Assembly: GCF_051433195.1 (NCBI RefSeq)
Contig: NZ_JBHMFT010000004.1
Location: 124,001-188,000 of the forward strand
From: Falsiroseomonas sp051433195
GTDB lineage: Bacteria; Pseudomonadota; Alphaproteobacteria; Acetobacterales; Acetobacteraceae
Length of the DNA: 64,000 bases
Direction of reading: 5' to 3'
Positions within the stretch are counted from its first letter, which is position 1. Each line of letters begins with the position of its first letter. This document shows positions 16,839-25,287 of the stretch, piece after piece. The translations under genes and the position numbers were made by a program. The notes under the pieces were generated by a model that saw only the letters and a program-made list of their open reading frames with translations, had not been told where the DNA came from and ran no database searches.

Positions 16839-17405
16839 TCAGGCTTCCACCTGCTCCACCCGGACCACTTCCGGTACGTAGTGGCGCAGCATGGTCTCGA
16901 CGCCATGCTTGAGCGTGGCGCGGGAGGAGGGGCAGCCGGCGCAGGCGCCCTGCATGTGCAGCCGGACGACGCCTTCGCGGAAGCCGCGGAAGACGATGTC
17001 GCCGCCATCGGCCGCCACCGCCGGGCGCACCCGCGTGTCCAGCAATTCCTTGATCTGGTCGACGATTTCGCCGTGCTCCGGGTCGAAATCCTCGGCCTCC
17101 GCCTCGGCGTCGGCGCCTTCCATCACCGGCAGGCCGGCCAGGTAGTGCTCCATCACCGCGCCCAGCACGCGCGGGCGCAGCATCTGCCATTCGGCCTCGT
17201 CCGTCTTGGTGACGGTGACGAAATCCTGGCCGAGGAAGACGCGGGCGACATCACCCACGCCGAAGATGCGGGCGGCCAGCGGGCTGCGGCCGGTGGCGTC
17301 CTCGGCGGTGGTGAAATCCGCGGTGCCGCGGGCGGCCATGACGTCCCGGCCGGGCAGGAACTTCAGCGTGGCCGGATTCGGGGTGGCTTCCGTCTCGATG
17401 AACAT
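16839..17405 (-). CDS. nfuA: NfuA-type iron-sulfur scaffold protein
   Basis: A 188-aa Fe-S carrier that receives clusters from the SUF/ISC system and passes them to client proteins. The N-terminal Nfu domain (MFIETEATPNPATLKFLPG) is the eukaryotic/alphaproteobacterial type, followed by an acidic linker (AEAEAEDFD). The C-terminal NifU domain has DGGDIVF and the cluster motif CAGCPSS around residues 154-160. Length is typical. It precedes the RutE-like gene on the same strand with a palindromic hairpin between, so it is probably its own unit. Confidence 0.95.
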   Translation of the reverse strand: MFIETEATPNPATLKFLPGRDVMAARGTADFTTAEDATGRSPLAARIFGVGDVARVFLGQDFVTVTKTDEAEWQMLRPRVLGAVMEHYLAGLPVMEGADAEAEAEDFDPEHGEIVDQIKELLDTRVRPAVAADGGDIVFRGFREGVVRLHMQGACAGCPSSRATLKHGVETMLRHYVPEVVRVEQVEA

Positions 17406-17602
17406 GTTCTTCGCTTCCGCAGTGCTGGCGATACCCGACCTATGTGGTCCGTTTTAGGGCCTGCTGCAACCGGCAGGGCCGCCGCCCGAAGGCGTGGTTC
17501 AGGCGGCCCGCCGCTACGGCGGGCCGAGGCGCCGGATGGCGCCCGCGGCCTGTTCCGCGAGGCGAGCGTGCCGCGCGCGCGCCCGCCGCCCGAGGGTCTG
17601 GA

Positions 17603-18097
17603 TCAGGTTACTCTCTCAAGCTCCGCGTCGCTGATGCCGCCGGGCACGATGGTCATCGGCACCGGCAGCTTGTTGGCATACCGCCCGGTCAGCGCCTGGA
17701 TCAGCGGGCCGGGGCCGGACCCGCCGGTGGAACTGGCCAGCACCAGGATGGAAATCCGCGGATCCTCCGCCAGCAGCGCCAGAAGCTCGTCGCGCGCATC
17801 GCCCTCCCGGATCAGCAGCATGGGCAGCCCGCCGGTGATCTCGTTCACCTCCGCCGCCAGGCCGGACAGCAGGCGCTCGGCCTCCTCCCGCCGTTCCTCG
17901 GACAGCATGGCGCCGACGCCGGCCCATTCCACCTGGCCGGCCGGCTCGATCACCCGCAGCAGCGCCACCCTTCCGCCGGATTTGCGCACGCGCAGCGCCG
18001 CGTAGCGCAGCGCCAGGGTGCGCTCCGGGCTGTCATCCACCACGACCAGGAAGACCCGGTCCCGCCGCGCCTGCGCGGCCTCGGCCGTCTCGCCCAT
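17603..18097 (-). CDS. universal stress protein family
   Basis: A 164-aa cytoplasmic protein of the UspA fold. It begins the domain with RVFLVVVDDSPERTLALRYAA and ends with a nucleotide-binding type loop, LVLASSTGGSGPGPL, before the terminal strand PVPMTIVPGG. The G-2x-G-9x-G(S/T) pattern is only approximated, so ATP binding is uncertain. Start chosen at 18097 (MGETAEAAQ); an in-frame GTG/ATG further upstream would run into the palindrome at 18181. It lies downstream of TIGR02186 on the same strand. Confidence 0.85.
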   Translation of the reverse strand: MGETAEAAQARRDRVFLVVVDDSPERTLALRYAALRVRKSGGRVALLRVIEPAGQVEWAGVGAMLSEERREEAERLLSGLAAEVNEITGGLPMLLIREGDARDELLALLAEDPRISILVLASSTGGSGPGPLIQALTGRYANKLPVPMTIVPGGISDAELERVT

Positions 18098-18180
18098 GTC
18101 CAAATCCCCCGGAATCCAGAGCGTGATCGCCGAAGGCTGGAACGGCCGGAGGCGTGAATCACGCGAACAAACAATGGGCC

Positions 18181-18220
18181 AGACCATGATCCGCGCTTCT
18201 GTCAGCGCGGATCATGGTCT
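18181..18220. terminator. 16-bp perfect hairpin overlapping a stop codon
   Basis: AGACCATGATCCGCGC (18181-18196) and GCGCGGATCATGGTCT (18205-18220) form a perfect 16-bp stem with an 8-base loop. The TAG stop of the TIGR02186 gene (18219-18221) overlaps the outer end of the stem. Position fits a terminator on the minus strand, although the stem starting inside a stop codon is unusual. Confidence 0.7.
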
Positions 18221-19022
18221 AGCTGCGGCGAAACACCACGCTGCCGAACCAGCCGGCCAGCCCCGCCAGGATGATGCAGGCGATGCCATACAGCACCGGC
18301 TGGCCGCGCGCGATGTCCGCGATCCAGGCGGCGCTGCCGGTGCGCACCACGTCCAGCCGCAATTCCTGGCGCGCCACCACGCGGCGGTCGCGCACCAGCA
18401 TCACCTGCACCAGGTAGGCGCCGTGCACCACGGTGGCCGGCAGCGGCAGCCGGGCATGGAACAGCCGGCCGCCGGAAACCTCGATCGGGCGGTCGCGGTC
18501 CACCCACAGGCCGGCGTCCTGCTGCAATTCCGCCAGCGCGGCGCGGAAGGCGGGGCCCTGCGCGCCGAGCTGCACCAGGGGAAGCTGGTCCAGCGCCAGG
18601 CGCAGGTCGCCGCGCTCCACCCGGTCCAGAAGCTGGGTCAGCGGGCGGGTGGAGGCCAGCGCCCAGTAGCTCGGCACCCGGTTGAAGCGGGCCGCGGCCC
18701 CGTTCACCCAGAAGCCCAGCACATTGACCTTCTGGCGCACCATCATCGAGGTCTCGGGCCCGGTGACCAGCACCAGCACCTCGTCGCCCTGCGGGCCGAT
18801 CAGGCGCTCGGTCGCGCCGAAGACCAGGATCTCGGCACCGGAAAAGGCGGTGGTCACCTCGATCCGGCGCAGCGACAGGTCGGCGGCGAGGGAGGGCGGG
18901 GCGACCGGCACCACAACAGGCGGGGGCAGCGGTGGTGGCGGTGTCTGGGCCATCGCCGGTCCCCAGGCAATCAGGGCGAGCAGCAGGGCGAGGCAGACCG
19001 GCAGGCGCCTCGCCCTGTTCAT
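18219..19022 (-). CDS. TIGR02186 family membrane-anchored protein
   Basis: A 267-aa exported protein. A signal peptide (about residues 1-25, ending AMAQ) and a proline-rich linker precede a soluble periplasmic region; a C-terminal membrane helix (YGIACIILAGLAGWFGSVVF) anchors it. The sequence matches the TIGR02186 family, which in Alphaproteobacteria is found beside TauE/SafE transporters. Its ATG overlaps the TauE stop by ATGA, so the two are coupled and it may be an accessory subunit. Function of the family is not established. Confidence 0.85.
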   Translation of the reverse strand: MNRARRLPVCLALLLALIAWGPAMAQTPPPPLPPPVVVPVAPPSLAADLSLRRIEVTTAFSGAEILVFGATERLIGPQGDEVLVLVTGPETSMMVRQKVNVLGFWVNGAAARFNRVPSYWALASTRPLTQLLDRVERGDLRLALDQLPLVQLGAQGPAFRAALAELQQDAGLWVDRDRPIEVSGGRLFHARLPLPATVVHGAYLVQVMLVRDRRVVARQELRLDVVRTGSAAWIADIARGQPVLYGIACIILAGLAGWFGSVVFRRS

Positions 19023-19927
19023 GGCACCGGCCCGATGACGAACAGCGCATCCGGCACCCGCAGCAGGTCCCACAGCAGGGACAGCGCGACGGCCAGCACC
19101 AGCGCGCCGAGCAGCGCGCGCATCTCCTCCCCCCGCAGCTTGGTGCCCATGGCGGCGCCGAACTGGGCCCCCGAAACGCCGCCGGCCAGCAGCAGCAGGG
19201 TCAGCACGATATCGACGCTGCCGACCTGGATGGCCTGCAGGAAGGTGACGTTGGCGGTGACGAAGACCACCTGGAACAGCGACGTGCCGATGACGACCGC
19301 CGTCGGCATCCCGAGCAGGTAGATCATCGCCGGCACCAGCATGAAGCCGCCGCCGACGCCCATGATGGCGGACAGCACGCCGATCCCGAAGCCGATGCCG
19401 AGCGGCGGAATGACCGAGATGTACAGCCGCGACTTGCGGAACCGCATCTTGAACGGCAGCCCGTGCATCCAGAGGTGCTCATGCAGCCGGGCCGGGCGGG
19501 CGCGCTTGCGGCGCAGGATGGCGCCGAGGCTTTCGCGCACCATCAGCGCGCCGACGCTGCCCAGCACCACGACGTAGAAGATCGCCACCGCCAGGTCGAC
19601 CTGGCCGGCGCGGCGCAGCCAGGCGAACAACTGCACGCCGGCCAGCGAGCCGAAGAAGCCGCCGATGATGAGCACGGTGCCCATCCGGAAATCCACGTTG
19701 CCGCGCCGCCACTGCGCGATCAGGCCGGAGACCGAGGCGCCGAGCGTCTGGTTGGCCCCCGAGCCGACCGCGACCGGCGCGGGAATGCCGATGAGGATCA
19801 GCAGCGGCGTCAGCAGGAAGCCGCCGCCGACGCCGAACAGCCCGGACAGCCAGCCCACGCCGAAGCCGATGCCCAGCAGCAGCAGGGCATCCACCGACAT
19901 CTCGGCAATCGGCAGATAGACCTGCAT
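19019..19927 (-). CDS. TauE/SafE family anion exporter
   Basis: A 302-aa inner-membrane protein with two homologous halves. Each has the glycine signature: GFGVGWLSGLFGVGGGFLL (about residues 19-37) and GFGIGVLSAIMGVGGGFML (about 180-198). About eight membrane helices are seen. The family exports sulfite, sulfoacetate or related anions. The ATG at 19927 is chosen because the upstream frame is charged and unlike the family. The following gene encodes TIGR02186, coupled by ATGA. No sulfonate catabolic genes are adjacent, so the substrate is open. Confidence 0.93.
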   Translation of the reverse strand: MQVYLPIAEMSVDALLLLGIGFGVGWLSGLFGVGGGFLLTPLLILIGIPAPVAVGSGANQTLGASVSGLIAQWRRGNVDFRMGTVLIIGGFFGSLAGVQLFAWLRRAGQVDLAVAIFYVVVLGSVGALMVRESLGAILRRKRARPARLHEHLWMHGLPFKMRFRKSRLYISVIPPLGIGFGIGVLSAIMGVGGGFMLVPAMIYLLGMPTAVVIGTSLFQVVFVTANVTFLQAIQVGSVDIVLTLLLLAGGVSGAQFGAAMGTKLRGEEMRALLGALVLAVALSLLWDLLRVPDALFVIGPVP

Positions 19928-20143
19928 TCCGCGTCCGGCACTCGATCTTGCGGGAAGTTCATCCCGTATCGACCCCCGTGACCGGCGCCGCAAGGCGGGC
20001 CGGGCGTGGTTTGCACTTCGTTTCGGTCAGATCATCGTGGGCGTGGCCGCGGGGACATGGATTTTGCGGGTGCCTCGCGAAGATCATGTGACGCAGGCGG
20101 TGCGATCCGCTATCCGGGCCGCCGTCCCGCGGGAGCCCAAGCC

Positions 20144-21700
20144 ATGACCCTGCACCGCCGCCAGCTTCTGGCCTCCCTGCCGCTCGCGCTTCCGGCGCTG
20201 CGCCCGGCCCGGGCAGACGCGGCAAAGCATGTGGCGATCCTGCACCTGAACGATTTCCACAGCCGGCACGAGGGCGCCCAGGCCGGCGGCGCGTCCTGCC
20301 GTGCCGGCGCGCCCTGCGCCGGCGGCGCCGCGCGGCTGGTCGCCAGCTTCCGTGCCGCGCGGGCCGCCGCGGTGGCGGAGGGGCGGGCGGTGCTGGCGCT
20401 GGATGCCGGGGACCAGTTCCTCGGCAGCCTGTTCTACACGATGCATCGCGGGCTGGCCGAGGCCGCGGTACAGCGCCAATGGGGCGTGCATGCCATGGCG
20501 CCCGGCAACCACGACTTCAACGGCGGGCCCGAAACCCTGGCGCGCTACCTGCGGGCGCTGGGCGCGCCGCTGCTGGCCGCCAACATGGATATCTCGGCCG
20601 AACCGGCGCTGGCCGGGCTGGTGGCGCCGTCCGCCGTGTTCCTGGTGGGTGGCGCCCGCATCGGCGTCATCGGCCTGACCCTGCAAGGCATCCCGCAGAT
20701 CTCCTCCCCCGGCCCCAACCTGCGTTTCACCGCGCCGGAGGACGCCGCGGCGCGGGAGGTGGCGCGCATCCGCGCCGGCGGCCCCGCCACCATCCTGGTG
20801 CTGTCGCATCACGGGCTGGAGGCTGATCGTGCGCTGGCGGCGGCCGTGCCGGGCCTCGACGTGATCGTCGGCGGCCATTCGCACAGCCTGCTGCAAGGCC
20901 CGCTGGTGGTGGACGGCGCCGACCGCCCGGTGCGCATCGTGCAGGCCGGCGCGCTCGGCCGCTGGCGCGGGCGGCTGGACCTGGACCTGGCGCCCGATGG
21001 GCGGGTGGCGGCGGCGCGGGGCGAGGCGGCGGAGGTCACCGCCGAGCTGCCGGAGGACCCCGCCACCGCCCGGCTGGTGGCGGAATTCGCCGCGCCGCTC
21101 GGGGAGGTGCGCGGCCGGCTGGTGGCGCAATCGGCCGGCGGGCTCGAGAACACCACCTGCCGGCTCGGCGAATGCGGCGTCGGCAACCTGCTGGCGGATG
21201 CGCTGCTGGCCGCGGTGCCGGGCGCCGATGTGGCGCTGACCAATGCCGGCGGCATCCGCACCGGGCTGCCATCCGGCACCATCACACTCGGCGACGTGCT
21301 GACCACCCTGCCCTTCGGCAACACGGTGGCGACGGTGCGGCTGCGCGGCGCGCATCTGCTGGCGGCGCTGGAGAACGGCGTATCCAGCCCCGGCAGCGGC
21401 CGCTTTCCGCAGGTGGCGGGTCTTGTCTTCACCTGGGATGCCGCAGCGCCCGCCGGCCAGCGCATCGCCCAGGCCCGCATCACCACCGGGCGCCGCGCCG
21501 GCCCGGTCCAGGCGGAGGCCGACTACCTGCTGGTGACCAACGACTTCCTGCGCCGCGGCGGCGACGGCTACGCGATGCTGCGCGACCATGCGCTGGAAGC
21601 CTATGATTCCGGCCCGCCGATGGAGGATGCCTTCGCCGCGCATCTGGCCGCGCTCGGCCAGGTGGCGCCGCGGCTGGAAGGCCGGATCGCCCCCCGATGA
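20144..21700 (+). CDS. 5'-nucleotidase / metallophosphatase, exported
   Basis: A 518-aa periplasmic phosphatase of the UshA type. It has a Tat-like signal (HRRQLLASLPLALPAL, cleaved near residue 26), the dimetal core HLNDFHSRHEG, GDQFLGS, GNHDFNGG and GGHSHS, and a C-terminal substrate domain with NAGGIRTGLPSG and LPFGNTV. The family hydrolyses nucleotides or UDP-sugars for salvage. The start ATG 20144 has GGGAG upstream. An insert rich in Cys and Ala (SCRAGAPCAGGAARL, near residue 52) is unusual. It is coupled by ATGA to the next gene. Confidence 0.93.
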   Translation: MTLHRRQLLASLPLALPALRPARADAAKHVAILHLNDFHSRHEGAQAGGASCRAGAPCAGGAARLVASFRAARAAAVAEGRAVLALDAGDQFLGSLFYTMHRGLAEAAVQRQWGVHAMAPGNHDFNGGPETLARYLRALGAPLLAANMDISAEPALAGLVAPSAVFLVGGARIGVIGLTLQGIPQISSPGPNLRFTAPEDAAAREVARIRAGGPATILVLSHHGLEADRALAAAVPGLDVIVGGHSHSLLQGPLVVDGADRPVRIVQAGALGRWRGRLDLDLAPDGRVAAARGEAAEVTAELPEDPATARLVAEFAAPLGEVRGRLVAQSAGGLENTTCRLGECGVGNLLADALLAAVPGADVALTNAGGIRTGLPSGTITLGDVLTTLPFGNTVATVRLRGAHLLAALENGVSSPGSGRFPQVAGLVFTWDAAAPAGQRIAQARITTGRRAGPVQAEADYLLVTNDFLRRGGDGYAMLRDHALEAYDSGPPMEDAFAAHLAALGQVAPRLEGRIAPR

Positions 21701-22293
21701 CAGATGACCTGCGCCGCATCGCCCCCGCCGCCGCGCGCAACCGCGAGCCCATCCTGGCCGCGCTGCGCCACCTTCTGCCCGCCGCCGGCCTGGTGCTGGA
21801 AGTGGCCAGCGGCACCGGGGAACACTGCGCGCATTTCGCCCAGAACCTGCCCGGCCTGGTGTTCCAGCCGAGCGACCCGGACGCCGAATCCCGCGCCAGC
21901 ATCGATGCCTGGTGCGCCGGCATCCGGAATATCCGCCCGGCCCTGGCGCTGGATGCGGTCGCCGCGGACTGGCCGCTGGACCGCGCCGAGGCCGTGCTCT
22001 GCATCAACATGATCCACATCGCCCCGTGGTCGGCGACGCCCGGCCTGCTGCGCGGCGCCGCCCGGCTGCTGCCACCAGGCGCGCCGCTGGCGCTGTACGG
22101 CCCCTACCGCCGCGAAGGGGTGACGACGGCGCCGAGCAACGAGGAGTTCGACGCCAGCCTGCGCGCCCGCAACCCGGCATGGGGCCTGCGCCGGCTGGAG
22201 GATGTGGCCGCGGCCGCCGCGGCCGAAAGGTTCGGGGCGCCGGAGATCCTGGAGATGCCCGCGAACAACCTGCTGGTCACGTTTCGGCGGTAG
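21697..22293 (+). CDS. DUF938 SAM-dependent methyltransferase-like protein
   Basis: A 198-aa class I methyltransferase-like protein of the DUF938 family. NREPILAALRHLLP is followed by the SAM-binding motif LEVASGTGEHCAHFA (about residues 34-48), PSDPDAES with the acidic residue after strand 2, and CINMIHIAPW at motif IV. The C-terminus ends in NNLLVTFRR, as usual for the family. The target is unknown. ATGA overlap with the nucleotidase gene suggests coexpression. Confidence 0.92.
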   Translation: MTDDLRRIAPAAARNREPILAALRHLLPAAGLVLEVASGTGEHCAHFAQNLPGLVFQPSDPDAESRASIDAWCAGIRNIRPALALDAVAADWPLDRAEAVLCINMIHIAPWSATPGLLRGAARLLPPGAPLALYGPYRREGVTTAPSNEEFDASLRARNPAWGLRRLEDVAAAAAAERFGAPEILEMPANNLLVTFRR

Positions 22294-22489
22294 GCCCCGG
22301 CGCGGTTTCCCGAAGATCCGTCGGCCGGCCACGCTCCGCCACCGCGTCGCCGTCCGGGTCCGCCGGCCGCTCGGCCCACAGGTCCCCGCCCGCGTTGCGT
22401 CCGGTGGATGGGTTGTCGGCGCTGGCCGTCAAGGGCGCCAGCCAGGCGGCGAACAGGCCGGTGACGGCGGCGCGGCGGATGGTGCCCAC
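22277..22489 (-). CDS. possible small exported protein
   Basis: A 70-aa candidate starting at GTG 22489 with GGGAGA upstream. The first 24 residues look like a signal peptide (RRAAVTGLFAAWLAPLTASA); the remainder is hydrophilic and proline/acid rich. It overlaps the DUF938 gene tail by 17 bases. No homologue recognised. It could be chance in GC-rich DNA. The rest of 22490-22613 shows no gene. Confidence 0.4.
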   Translation of the reverse strand: MGTIRRAAVTGLFAAWLAPLTASADNPSTGRNAGGDLWAERPADPDGDAVAERGRPTDLRETAPGPTAET

Positions 22490-22613
22490 GGGTGCTGTCT
22501 CCCTGCCTGTCCTGCGTTATCCGGACACTATGGCGTGTCGCTGCGGCGGCACGACAGCGGCAAGGTTGCGGCAGCGTTCACTGTGGCGCGAGAATCTTAT
22601 CCGAGGCGCAACC

Positions 22614-24458
22614 TCAGCCGCGTTCGGTCACGCCGCTGGCGAAGCCATCCACCAGTTCACGGATGCGGGACGGGTCGGATTGCTCCATGACCCGGCGGGC
22701 GAATCGCGCGCAATCGCCGATATCCAGGCTGCGGACCGCCTGCTTCACCCGCGGCAGCGCGCTCGCGTTCATCGACAGGCTGCGGATGCCGAGGCCCAGC
22801 AGCAGCGGCACCAGCCGCGGATTGCCGCCCATCTCGCCGCAGACGGAGACCGGCATGCGCAGCCGCAGCGCGGCTTCCGTGGCGAACTGCATCAGGCGCA
22901 GCACGGCGGGGTGCAGCGGGTCGTACAGGTGGCTGACCTCGGCGTCGCTGCGGTCCACCGCCAGCGTGTACATCGCCAGGTCATTGGTGCCAATGGCGAA
23001 GAAATCCGCCTCCAGCGCGATGGCATCCGCGGCCAGGGCGGCGCCCGGGGTTTCCACCATGGCGCCCAGGTCCGGCAGCTTGTCCGGCAGCCTTTCGCCG
23101 CGCCGCCGCAGCCGCCGTGCCACACGTTCATAGATTTCGCGCGCCGCCTTCACCTCGGACGGGATGGTGACCATCGGCAGCAGCACGCGCACCACGCCGT
23201 CCGGCGCGCCGCCGGCCACCCGCAGGATGGCGGCGAACTGCGCCTCCAGCAGTTCCGGCCGCTTCAGCAGCATGCGGATGCCGCGCAGGCCGAGCGCCGG
23301 GTTGGGGCTGGAATGCGGCTCGATGCCGGCGGCCAGCGCCTCCATGTCCTTCTCGCCGCCCCAGTCGAGCACCCGGATGGTGACCGGGTCGCCGCCCATC
23401 GCCGCGACGATCGGCGCATAGGCCGCCACCTGGGCGTCCTCGTCCGGCAGGTCCTCGCGGTTCATGAACAGGAATTCGGTGCGCAGCAGGCCGATGCCCT
23501 GGGCGCCGGCCTGGGCGATCAGCGGCAGCTCCGCCGGGATCTCCATGTTCGCGAGCAACTCCACCGCCTCGCCATCCGTGGTCACCGCCGGCAGCCGGCG
23601 CAGCTTGGCCAGCCGCGTGCGTTCGCGGGCGTAGCCGGCGACCTGGTCCTTCGCCGCGGCCAGGGTGGCGGCGGTCGGGTGCAGCGCGATGGTGCCCGCC
23701 GCGCCATCCAGCACCGCCTGGTCGCCACGCCGCGCGGCTTCCGTCAGCCCATGCGCGCCGAGCACCGCCGGGATGCCCAGCGCCCGCAGCATGATGGCGG
23801 TGTGGCCATCGGCGCCGCCTTCCTCCGTCGCCACGCCCGCGATCCGGGCTGGGTCGAGCAGCGCGGCATCGGCGGGGGTGACTTCCTCCGCCACCAGGAT
23901 GGCGCCTTCCGGCACGTCCTTGAAGCTGCGGAAGGGGTTCTGGGTCAGGTTGCGGGTCAGCCGTCGCGCGATTTCACGGACTTCCCCGGCGCGGCGGCGC
24001 AGCCCGGCCTTGTCGTCGTCCCGGGCGCCGAGGATCACTTCCGCGATCGCATCCGCCTCATCCGCCACGGCGGTCTCGGCGGCGAGCAGTTCGTGCTCGA
24101 TGCGCTTGCGGGCGCCGCGGATCAGGCGACTGTCGCCCAGCATCATGGCGTAGGCGTCGAGCAGCGGCTCGAGTTCCTCCTGCGCCTCCTCCGGCAGCAC
24201 GCCGAGGCGCATCTTCAGCTTGGCGACCTGCTTCCGCGATGCCGCCACGGCCGCGGCCAGGCGCTGCTTCTCCGAGTCGATGGCGGCTTCCAGGATGGCC
24301 CGGCGCGGCGCCTCGGCCGGTGGCTCGCTGGTATCGAAGACGGCGCCGATGGCAATGCCCTGGGAGACCGGGATGCCCTTGATCACCACTTCCCTGCCGC
24401 GGCGCGCGGCTTTCCGCGCCGCCTCGGGGCCCTTGGCGTCCGGCTTCTCAGCCTTCAT
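22614..24458 (-). CDS. ptsI: PTS enzyme I (phosphoenolpyruvate-protein phosphotransferase)
   Basis: A 614-aa soluble kinase that takes phosphate from PEP and passes it to HPr. Order of domains: N-terminal HPr-binding/swivel (KGIPVSQGIAIG at about 27), phosphohistidine loop EEGGADGHTAIMLRALG (about 213-229) and PEP-binding barrel with LLRTEFLFM, FAIGTNDLAMYT and VCGEMGG. There is no N-terminal GAF domain, so it is PtsI-like rather than PtsP. The active-site region reads GADGH rather than the common G-x-T-SH, as in many Alphaproteobacteria. No sugar permease is near; the system is regulatory. Confidence 0.96.
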   Translation of the reverse strand: MKAEKPDAKGPEAARKAARRGREVVIKGIPVSQGIAIGAVFDTSEPPAEAPRRAILEAAIDSEKQRLAAAVAASRKQVAKLKMRLGVLPEEAQEELEPLLDAYAMMLGDSRLIRGARKRIEHELLAAETAVADEADAIAEVILGARDDDKAGLRRRAGEVREIARRLTRNLTQNPFRSFKDVPEGAILVAEEVTPADAALLDPARIAGVATEEGGADGHTAIMLRALGIPAVLGAHGLTEAARRGDQAVLDGAAGTIALHPTAATLAAAKDQVAGYARERTRLAKLRRLPAVTTDGEAVELLANMEIPAELPLIAQAGAQGIGLLRTEFLFMNREDLPDEDAQVAAYAPIVAAMGGDPVTIRVLDWGGEKDMEALAAGIEPHSSPNPALGLRGIRMLLKRPELLEAQFAAILRVAGGAPDGVVRVLLPMVTIPSEVKAAREIYERVARRLRRRGERLPDKLPDLGAMVETPGAALAADAIALEADFFAIGTNDLAMYTLAVDRSDAEVSHLYDPLHPAVLRLMQFATEAALRLRMPVSVCGEMGGNPRLVPLLLGLGIRSLSMNASALPRVKQAVRSLDIGDCARFARRVMEQSDPSRIRELVDGFASGVTERG

Positions 24459-24475
24459 GCGGAACCCCTGCTCCG

Positions 24476-24847
24476 CTAATCCTCATGAAAGCCGGCTTCC
24501 ATCAGGCCGGTGATGGCCTCCAGCGCTTCCTTGGCGTCCCAACCCTCGGCTTCCACCACCACTTCGCTGCCCTGGCCGGCGCCCAGCATCATCAGCCCCA
24601 TGATGGAGCAGGCCGGCACCGACTGCCCGTGGCGGGAGACGTTGACGCAGGCGGAGAAGCGTTCCGCCACCGTCACCAGCTTGGCGGCCGCGCGCGCGTG
24701 CAGCCCGCGGCTGTTCACGATTTTCACCGTCTTGCGCATCGCCAGGCCGCCGGACGGGTCGCAGCCGCAGGGCCCCTCGGCCTCCAGCGCGCCGACCGGC
24801 GCGGGGGCGGCCTTGGATTCCCCGGCTTCGTCGGGCCATTCGTTCAT
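24476..24847 (-). CDS. ptsH: HPr phosphocarrier protein with N-terminal extension
   Basis: Carries phosphate from EI to EIIA and is also the substrate of HprK. The HPr domain begins at MRKTVKIVNSRGLHARAAAKLV, with the phospho-histidine in GLHARAAA, and the serine targeted by HPr kinase lies in CSIMGLMML. The frame starting at 24847 adds 36 residues containing GPCGCDPSGG. That start overlaps the EIIA stop by ATGA, favouring the long form, but an internal ATG at the domain start (near 24739) would give a standard 87-aa HPr. Which one is used is open. Confidence 0.93.
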   Translation of the reverse strand: MNEWPDEAGESKAAPAPVGALEAEGPCGCDPSGGLAMRKTVKIVNSRGLHARAAAKLVTVAERFSACVNVSRHGQSVPACSIMGLMMLGAGQGSEVVVEAEGWDAKEALEAITGLMEAGFHED

Positions 24848-25287
24848 GTGGCGTCTCCGTTCCCGGCATCATGCCCATTCGGCGGCTTCTGGCCATCCGG
24901 CATGTCGCCCGCACTGGCAATGTATTTTCGGCCGGCGGCGGTCGCGTGGGCGACCGCCTCCGGCAGCGGCTCGGAGCCGCGGATCTTGGCCAGCTTGACC
25001 AGCAACGGCAGGTTGACGCCGGCGATCACTTCCACGGTGCGGTGGTCACACAGCTGGAAGGCCAGGTTGGACGGCGTGCCGCCCAGGATGTCGGTCAGCA
25101 CCACCACCCCATCGCCCTGGTCGACGCGGGCGATGCAGTGGCGGATATCCTCCCGCCGCGCCTCCAGCTTGTCCTCGGGGTAGATGCACACGGTGGCGAC
25201 CGCGCCTTGCGGCCCGACCACGTGTTCCATGGCAAGCCGCAATTCCTCGGCGAGGCGGCCGTGGGTGACGAGCACGAGACCTATCAT
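24844..25287 (-). CDS. PTS EIIA component, mannose family
   Basis: A 147-aa EIIA-Man type protein: MIGLVLVTHGRLAEELR with the phosphorylated histidine at residue 9, and VVVLTDILGGTPSNLA near 62-77. The C-terminal tail (DGQKPPNGHDAGN) is polar and extra. No EIIB, EIIC or EIID is present, as expected for the incomplete alphaproteobacterial PTS, where this protein is a signalling end point. ATGA overlaps on both sides place it in one operon with rapZ and ptsH. Confidence 0.95.
   Translation of the reverse strand: MIGLVLVTHGRLAEELRLAMEHVVGPQGAVATVCIYPEDKLEARREDIRHCIARVDQGDGVVVLTDILGGTPSNLAFQLCDHRTVEVIAGVNLPLLVKLAKIRGSEPLPEAVAHATAAGRKYIASAGDMPDGQKPPNGHDAGNGDAT

Noticed and set aside
17406..17602. 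Possible small RNA in the gap after the universal stress gene
   Set aside because: GC-rich with short complementary runs, but no promoter, terminator or known fold could be pointed to.
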